From NCBI RefSeq assembly GCF_003993795.1, contig NZ_RWKV01000016.1:434001-498000 (forward strand): a stretch of DNA of 64,000 nucleotides, written 5' to 3'. Every line of letters starts with the position of its first letter. Positions within the stretch are counted from its first letter, which is position 1. Shown here piece by piece: positions 59,956 to 64,000 of the stretch. The notes under the pieces were generated by a model that saw only the letters and a list, made by a program, of their open reading frames with translations, did no database searches and was not told the DNA's origin. The position numbers and the translations under genes are program-made. This stretch comes from Aquabacter cavernae (GTDB lineage: Bacteria > Pseudomonadota > Alphaproteobacteria > Rhizobiales > Xanthobacteraceae).

Positions 59956-60654
59956 ATGTGGGGCATGATTAAGGGCATTTGGGGGCGCACCATTGCCGGG
60001 GCGACCGTGGGCATGGCGATGCTGGGCAGCGCGTTCGGCGCCATGGCGGCGGACCTGTCGCCCGTCTACAAGGCGCCCGCGGCGCCGGTGGTGAGCGAGC
60101 CGAGCCCGTGGATGATTCGCGTTCGCGCGCTCGGCGTGCTGCCGGCCGGCGGCGGCCACGTGAACGGCGTGGCGGGCTCCAGCCTCTCCTATTCCGACTC
60201 GGTGGTGCCGGAACTGGACATCAGCTACTTCTTCACGAAGAACATCGCCGCCGAGCTGATCCTGGGCGTGACGCCGCACAACATCTACGGCGCGGGCACG
60301 CTGGGCGGCCTGAATGTGGGCAAGGTGTGGCTGCTGCCCCCGACCCTCACCCTGCAGTATCACTTCACCGACTTCGGCGCCTTCAAGCCGTATGTGGGCG
60401 TGGGCGTGAACTACACGGTGTTCTTCAACACCAAGACCTATGACACGCAGTCGCTGGACGTGAAGAACACCTTCGGCTGGGCGGTCCAGGCCGGCTTCGA
60501 CTACATGATCGACAAGCACTGGGGCGTGAACGTCGATATCAAGAAGCTCTTCCTGGAGCCCGACTTCACCGTGGGCGTGGGCAATGCCGTGCTCACCGGC
60601 ACCGCCGACCTGAACCCCTGGATCGTCGGCGGCGGCGTCACCTACCGCTTCTGA
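59956..60654 (+). CDS. ompW: OmpW-family outer-membrane porin
   Basis: 232-aa eight-stranded beta-barrel precursor. A signal peptide ends at GSAFGAMA-ADLSP. The barrel shows ELDISYFFTKNIAAELILGV, LTLQYHFTDFGAFKPYVGVG and the C-terminal PWIVGGGVTYRF, with terminal Phe as BAM signal. OmpW proteins transport small hydrophobic or other compounds and are often oxygen-controlled. ATG 59965 is the alternative start with a better ribosome site. An FNR/FixK box lies upstream and a terminator downstream. Confidence 0.93.
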   Translation: MWGMIKGIWGRTIAGATVGMAMLGSAFGAMAADLSPVYKAPAAPVVSEPSPWMIRVRALGVLPAGGGHVNGVAGSSLSYSDSVVPELDISYFFTKNIAAELILGVTPHNIYGAGTLGGLNVGKVWLLPPTLTLQYHFTDFGAFKPYVGVGVNYTVFFNTKTYDTQSLDVKNTFGWAVQAGFDYMIDKHWGVNVDIKKLFLEPDFTVGVGNAVLTGTADLNPWIVGGGVTYRF

Positions 60655-60761
60655 TCTCTCGGCGGAATTCTGCGCAGAGCTTTCCGGCCACCCATGCGCC
60701 ACGCTCATGGGTAGCCGGCACGGGACTGCCGGCGCCCCTTTGGACCAAGCAATCACGCGAA

Positions 60762-60785
60762 GGCGCGGGTTTCCCGCGCCTTTTT
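60762..60785 (+). terminator. Intrinsic terminator after ompW
   Basis: GGCGCGGG (60762-60769) pairs with CCCGCGCC (60773-60780), followed by TTTTT. The rest of 60655-60982 holds no ORF but the sdh promoter region. Confidence 0.85.
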
Positions 60786-60923
60786 GCATTTCCTGCCCTA
60801 CCCCGGCTGGCGGTATCGCGGCATCGGGCGTAGCATCCGGCCGCATTCACGCCGTCTGCATCGCGCCAATTCCGGTACCGCATTGCGGCATTTTGGTGCA
60901 CCCTGCCCGAATACCTGCTTTGG

Positions 60924-60947
60924 AATCGTTGCGAACTGGCAACGATT
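60924..60947. promoter_or_regulatory. Perfect palindrome upstream of sdhC
   Basis: AATCGTTGC (60924-60932) and GCAACGATT (60939-60947) with spacer GAACTG form a perfect 9-bp inverted repeat 35 bases before the sdhC ATG. The size suits a dimeric regulator controlling the sdh operon. The regulator cannot be named. Confidence 0.7.
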
Positions 60948-60982
60948 GCGATACCTGATCGGGCGATTTTCGGAGGAGCCCC

Positions 60983-61384
60983 ATGGCCGACAGTCCGTCG
61001 CGTATCGAGCGCCCGCTCTCTCCCCACCTGTCGATCTACCGCCCGCTGTTCACGATGGTCATGTCCATTGTGCACCGCATCACCGGCGGCGCGTTGTATT
61101 TCGGCACGGTGATCCTCGTATGGTGGCTTCTGGCCGCCGCTACGTCGCCGGGAGCCTATGACCTGTTTTCCAGCATCGCCGGTTCCTGGATCGGCCGACT
61201 GGTGCTGCTCGGCTACACCTGGGCGCTGATCCATCATGCGCTCGGCGGCATCCGCCATTTCATCTGGGACTTCATCCACGGCTTCGGCGCCAAGGAGCGC
61301 GAGCTGATGGCCAAGGCGACGCTCGCCGGCTCCATCGTCCTGACGGTGGTCGTGTGGATCATCGGCCTGGCGCTGAAGGGCTGA
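60983..61384 (+). CDS. sdhC: Succinate dehydrogenase cytochrome b556 subunit
   Basis: 133-aa membrane anchor with three spans. RPLSPHLSIYRPLFTMVMSI, HRITGGALYFGTVILVWWLL, and IHHALGGIRHFIWDF with the heme-ligand His are the SdhC signature. It anchors SdhAB in the inner membrane and binds heme b and ubiquinone with SdhD. The ATG at 60983 follows CGGAGGAG. First gene of the sdhC-D-A-(small gene)-B operon. Confidence 0.97.
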   Translation: MADSPSRIERPLSPHLSIYRPLFTMVMSIVHRITGGALYFGTVILVWWLLAAATSPGAYDLFSSIAGSWIGRLVLLGYTWALIHHALGGIRHFIWDFIHGFGAKERELMAKATLAGSIVLTVVVWIIGLALKG

Positions 61385-61397
61385 GGAGGGACGTATC

Positions 61398-61802
61398 GTG
61401 AGCAATCCCAAGACCCATCACGCCCCCATGCGCACGCCCCTCGGGCGGGTGCGCGGCCTCGGCTCGGCCCGTTCCGGCACCGAGCACTTCTTCATGCAGC
61501 GCGTGACGGCGGCGGCCACGCTGCTGCTCTCCGTCTGCTTCATCGTCATCGTCATCTCGCTGGCGGGATCCAGCTACGAGGCCGCCAAGGCGACCCTTGG
61601 CCATCCCATCGTGGCGGTGATTATCCTTCTCACCCTTCTGTCGGTCACCACCCACATGCGCATCGGCATGCAGGTGATCATCGAGGACTATGTCCACGAT
61701 GAGGGGAAGAAGGTGCTCTGCATCATCGCCAACACCTTCTTCACGGTTGCCGTCGGCCTCGCCGGGGCGTTCGCCGTGCTCAAGATCAGCCTGGGAGGCT
61801 GA
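61398..61802 (+). CDS. sdhD: Succinate dehydrogenase membrane anchor subunit
   Basis: 134-aa three-span Sdh[21 protein letters not shown], then [20 protein letters not shown], and [20 protein letters not shown] with the heme His. It starts with GTG 61398, 13 bases after sdhC, with GGAGGG as ribosome site. Together with SdhC it forms the quinone site. Confidence 0.96.
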   Translation: MSNPKTHHAPMRTPLGRVRGLGSARSGTEHFFMQRVTAAATLLLSVCFIVIVISLAGSSYEAAKATLGHPIVAVIILLTLLSVTTHMRIGMQVIIEDYVHDEGKKVLCIIANTFFTVAVGLAGAFAVLKISLGG

Positions 61803-61804
61803 CA

Positions 61805-63643
61805 ATGGCCGCATCCACCGAAACCAACGGCTCAGCCGCTCCTGGCGTCAACGGCGCGGCCTATCCCATTATCGATCACACCTATGACGTGCTGGTGGTC
61901 GGCGCCGGCGGCGCGGGCCTGCGCGCCGTGGTGGGCTGCTCCGAGGCGGGGCTGCGCACCGCCTGCATCACCAAGGTGTTCCCCACCCGCTCCCACACGG
62001 TGGCCGCCCAGGGCGGCGTCGCCGCGTCCCTCGGCAATATGGGCCAGGACAAGTGGGAATGGCACATGTACGACACCGTGAAGGGGTCGGACTGGCTGGG
62101 CGACCAGGACGCCATCGAATATCTGGTGCGCAACGCGCCTGCCGCCGTCTATGAGCTGGAGCATTGGGGCGTGCCCTTCTCCCGCACCGAGGACGGCAAG
62201 ATCTACCAGCGCCCGTTCGGCGGCATGACCACCCATTTCGGCCAGGGCACCGCCCAGCGCACCTGCGCGGCGGCGGACCGCACGGGCCACGCCATGCTCC
62301 ACACGCTCTACGGCGCGGCGCTGAAGCACAAGGCCGAGTTCTTCATCGAATTCTTCGCCATCGACCTCATCATGGACGAGGACGGTCGCTGCTGCGGCGT
62401 CGTCGCCCTGAAGATGGACGACGGCACCATCCACCGCTTCCGCTCGCACCTCACCATCCTGGCGACGGGCGGCTACGGGCGCGCCTATTTCTCGGCCACC
62501 TCCGCGCACACCTGCACGGGCGACGGCAATGCCATGGTGCTGCGCGCGGGCCTGCCGCTCCAGGACATGGAGTTCGTGCAGTTCCACCCCACCGGCATCT
62601 ACGGTTCGGGCTGCCTCATCACCGAGGGTTCGCGCGGCGAGGGCGGATATCTCACCAATTCGGAGGGTGAGCGCTTCATGGAGCGCTATGCCCCCTCCGC
62701 CAAGGATCTTGCCTCCCGAGACGTGGTCTCGCGCTCCATGACCATGGAGATCCGCGAAGGCCGGGGCGTGGGCAAGGCCAAGGACCACATCTTCCTGCAT
62801 CTCGACCACCTGGATCCGGCGATCCTGCACGAGCGCCTGCCCGGCATCTCCGAGAGCGCCAAGATCTTCGCGGGCGTGGACGTGACCCGCGAGCCCATCC
62901 CGGTCATCCCGACCGTGCACTACAATATGGGCGGCATCCCCACGAACTATCACGGCGAAGTGGTCAACAAGGCCGCCGGCGACCCCGACAAGGTGGTGCC
63001 CGGCCTGATGGCCATCGGCGAGGCGGCCTGCGTGTCCGTGCACGGCGCCAATCGCCTGGGCTCCAACTCGCTCATCGACCTCGTGGTGTTCGGCCGCGCG
63101 GCCGCGCTGCGGGCCGCCGAGGTGGTGCATCCCGGCGAGAAGCATCGTCCCCTGCCCGAGAACAGCGCCGAGCGCGCCCTCTCGCGCCTCGATCGCTTCC
63201 GCAACGCCTCCGGCTCCACCCCCACCGCCGAACTGCGGGCGCGCATGCAGCGCGTGATGCAGAACAATTGCGCGGTGTTCCGCACCGGCGAGGTGCTGGA
63301 AGAGGGCCGCACGCTCATCCATGACGTGTTCTCCGGCACCCCCGACATCCGCGTCTCCGACCGTTCGCTGGTCTGGAATTCGGATCTCATTGAGACGATG
63401 GAATACGACAACCTGATCTCCCAGGCGGTCGTGACCATGGAGAGCGCCGCGAACCGCAAGGAAAGCCGTGGCGCCCATGCGCGTGAGGATTTCCCCGACC
63501 GCGACGACCACACCTGGATGAAGCACACCCTGGCCTATCTCGACACCGTCACCGGCAAGGTGCAGCTCGATGATCGGCCGGTGCACACCTACACGCTCTC
63601 CAACGACATCCAGTATATCGAGCCCAAGAAGCGCGTGTACTGA
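61805..63643 (+). CDS. sdhA: Succinate dehydrogenase flavoprotein subunit
   Basis: 612-aa FAD protein oxidising succinate to fumarate. [20 protein letters not shown] is the FAD-binding start and [20 protein letters not shown] holds the His that binds FAD covalently. [20 protein letters not shown] and [20 protein letters not shown] carry active-site residues. It is 2 bases from sdhD. The translated protein ends at KKRVY. Confidence 0.98.
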   Translation: MAASTETNGSAAPGVNGAAYPIIDHTYDVLVVGAGGAGLRAVVGCSEAGLRTACITKVFPTRSHTVAAQGGVAASLGNMGQDKWEWHMYDTVKGSDWLGDQDAIEYLVRNAPAAVYELEHWGVPFSRTEDGKIYQRPFGGMTTHFGQGTAQRTCAAADRTGHAMLHTLYGAALKHKAEFFIEFFAIDLIMDEDGRCCGVVALKMDDGTIHRFRSHLTILATGGYGRAYFSATSAHTCTGDGNAMVLRAGLPLQDMEFVQFHPTGIYGSGCLITEGSRGEGGYLTNSEGERFMERYAPSAKDLASRDVVSRSMTMEIREGRGVGKAKDHIFLHLDHLDPAILHERLPGISESAKIFAGVDVTREPIPVIPTVHYNMGGIPTNYHGEVVNKAAGDPDKVVPGLMAIGEAACVSVHGANRLGSNSLIDLVVFGRAAALRAAEVVHPGEKHRPLPENSAERALSRLDRFRNASGSTPTAELRARMQRVMQNNCAVFRTGEVLEEGRTLIHDVFSGTPDIRVSDRSLVWNSDLIETMEYDNLISQAVVTMESAANRKESRGAHAREDFPDRDDHTWMKHTLAYLDTVTGKVQLDDRPVHTYTLSNDIQYIEPKKRVY

Positions 63644-63691
63644 TGCGCGTTTGCTGAGGCGCGGAAGCTGAGGACCGGAAAGGGTTTCGCG

Positions 63692-63913
63692 GTGGGAAAG
63701 AAGGCTCCTGGCAAGAAGAAGGTGGGCGCGCTGATCCTCGATCGGCTCGCCCAGCTGGACGACAAGCTGGAAGCTCTCGCCGAGAAGATCGAGGCGCTCG
63801 AAGAGCGGATCGATCTCGCGACCCTGGAGAAGACGCGGCGCGATCATCGCGACGCGCGCATCGAAGAGCGCCGCATCGCCTATGAGCGGCGCTTCGATGT
63901 GGGTGAGGATTGA
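63692..63913 (+). CDS. Small coiled-coil protein between sdhA and sdhB
   Basis: 73-aa basic/acidic coiled-coil protein: MGKKAPGKKKVGALILDRLA, then DDKLEALAEKIEALEERIDL with heptad repeats, then RRDHRDARIEERRIAYERRF. No family recognised. It starts with GTG 63692, ends 39 bases before sdhB and lies in the same direction, so it is made with the sdh genes. It could be an assembly or regulatory factor, but nothing in the sequence proves that. Confidence 0.65.
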   Translation: MGKKAPGKKKVGALILDRLAQLDDKLEALAEKIEALEERIDLATLEKTRRDHRDARIEERRIAYERRFDVGED

Positions 63914-63952
63914 GATTCAACAGGCCGGCTCCGCCGGCGATGAGGACGGAAC

Positions 63953-64000
63953 ATGGTTGAACTGGCCCTTCCGAAGAATTCCCAGATCACCGGCGGCAAG
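63953..64000 (+). CDS. sdhB: Succinate dehydrogenase iron-sulfur subunit (3' cut by window)
   Basis: The first 16 codons, MVELALPKNSQITGGK, match the N-terminus of alphaproteobacterial SdhB. A site GAGGACGG precedes the ATG. The rest lies outside the window. Confidence 0.85.
   Translation, partial: MVELALPKNSQITGGK

Noticed and set aside
61832-63847. 671-codon open frame antisense to sdhA
   Set aside because: It mirrors the sdhA codon structure in high-GC DNA and has no recognisable motif; sdhA itself is certain.
1-64000. CRISPR array
   Set aside because: No regularly spaced repeats of 24-40 bases with unique spacers were seen; the only tandem repeats are the 15-bp block at 48596 and the gene-sized immunity duplication.

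Overview
The window reads as a high-GC alphaproteobacterial chromosome, most likely Rhizobiales and plausibly Xanthobacteraceae. This rests on a type II glutamine synthetase with a DUF2735 gene beside it, an sdhC-sdhD-sdhA-sdhB operon, an ethylmalonyl-CoA-pathway type mesaconyl-CoA hydratase and general codon use. No 16S or other decisive marker is present, so the placement is an inference.

Layout. (1) 1-6250: a rightward catabolic cluster: SMP-30-type lactonase (5' end cut by the window), HMG-CoA-lyase-like enzyme, HpcH/HpaI aldolase, Bug-type periplasmic solute receptor, MmgE/PrpD protein and acyl-CoA dehydrogenase. It looks like uptake and cleavage of an unidentified organic acid. (2) 6.3-32.98 kb: a mosaic accessory region ending at a tRNA-Arg(CCT) gene. 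It holds a decayed IS481-type transposase, a ParDE-type toxin-antitoxin pair, a 1116-aa SF2 helicase, a frameshifted orphan gene, an ArdC-like remnant, a complete bacterial ubiquitin-like conjugation operon (triple-UBL protein, E2-like, JAB peptidase, ThiF/E1-like), a divergent XRE + ImmA/IrrE + exonuclease I-like + AAA_13-type ATPase block, a DUF5677 gene pair, a small tyrosine recombinase, a Fic protein, an HNH endonuclease with an EVE-like N-terminus, a 770-aa integrase and a serine resolvase. Next to the tRNA lies a low-GC element with an HUH Rep-like protein, a long perfect inverted repeat, AlpA and a P4-type integrase. (3) 33-38.4 kb: core genes (M48 lipoprotein protease, Tlde1/DUF2778 protein, DUF2735, glnII with a sigma-54 promoter). 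(4) 38.5-42.1 kb: a polymorphic-toxin-like nuclease gene followed by three tandem DUF2019-like immunity paralogues. The middle one is broken by an IS3-family element that itself sits in an IS5-family remnant. (5) 42.2-64 kb: ordinary core genes: M29 aminopeptidase, rpsA, serine hydrolase, sppA, ihfB, lapA-like, cysT/cysW, asd, acetyl-CoA hydrolase/CoA transferase, CitE-like lyase, DJ-1/PfpI, DUF1737, CDF transporter, mesaconyl-CoA hydratase, PHB-depolymerase-like esterase, ompW with an FNR/FixK box, and the sdh operon.

The most interesting system is the ubiquitin-like operon at 12.4-14.9 kb and its divergent partner block (15.06-19.7 kb). Four genes overlap end to end. Together they encode a three-domain UBL polyprotein, the activating and conjugating enzymes and a deconjugating JAB protease. 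A regulator/metalloprotease pair is transcribed divergently, apparently from a leaderless promoter. Second in interest are the HUH Rep-like element with its 19-bp-arm palindrome and the nested-IS immunity array.
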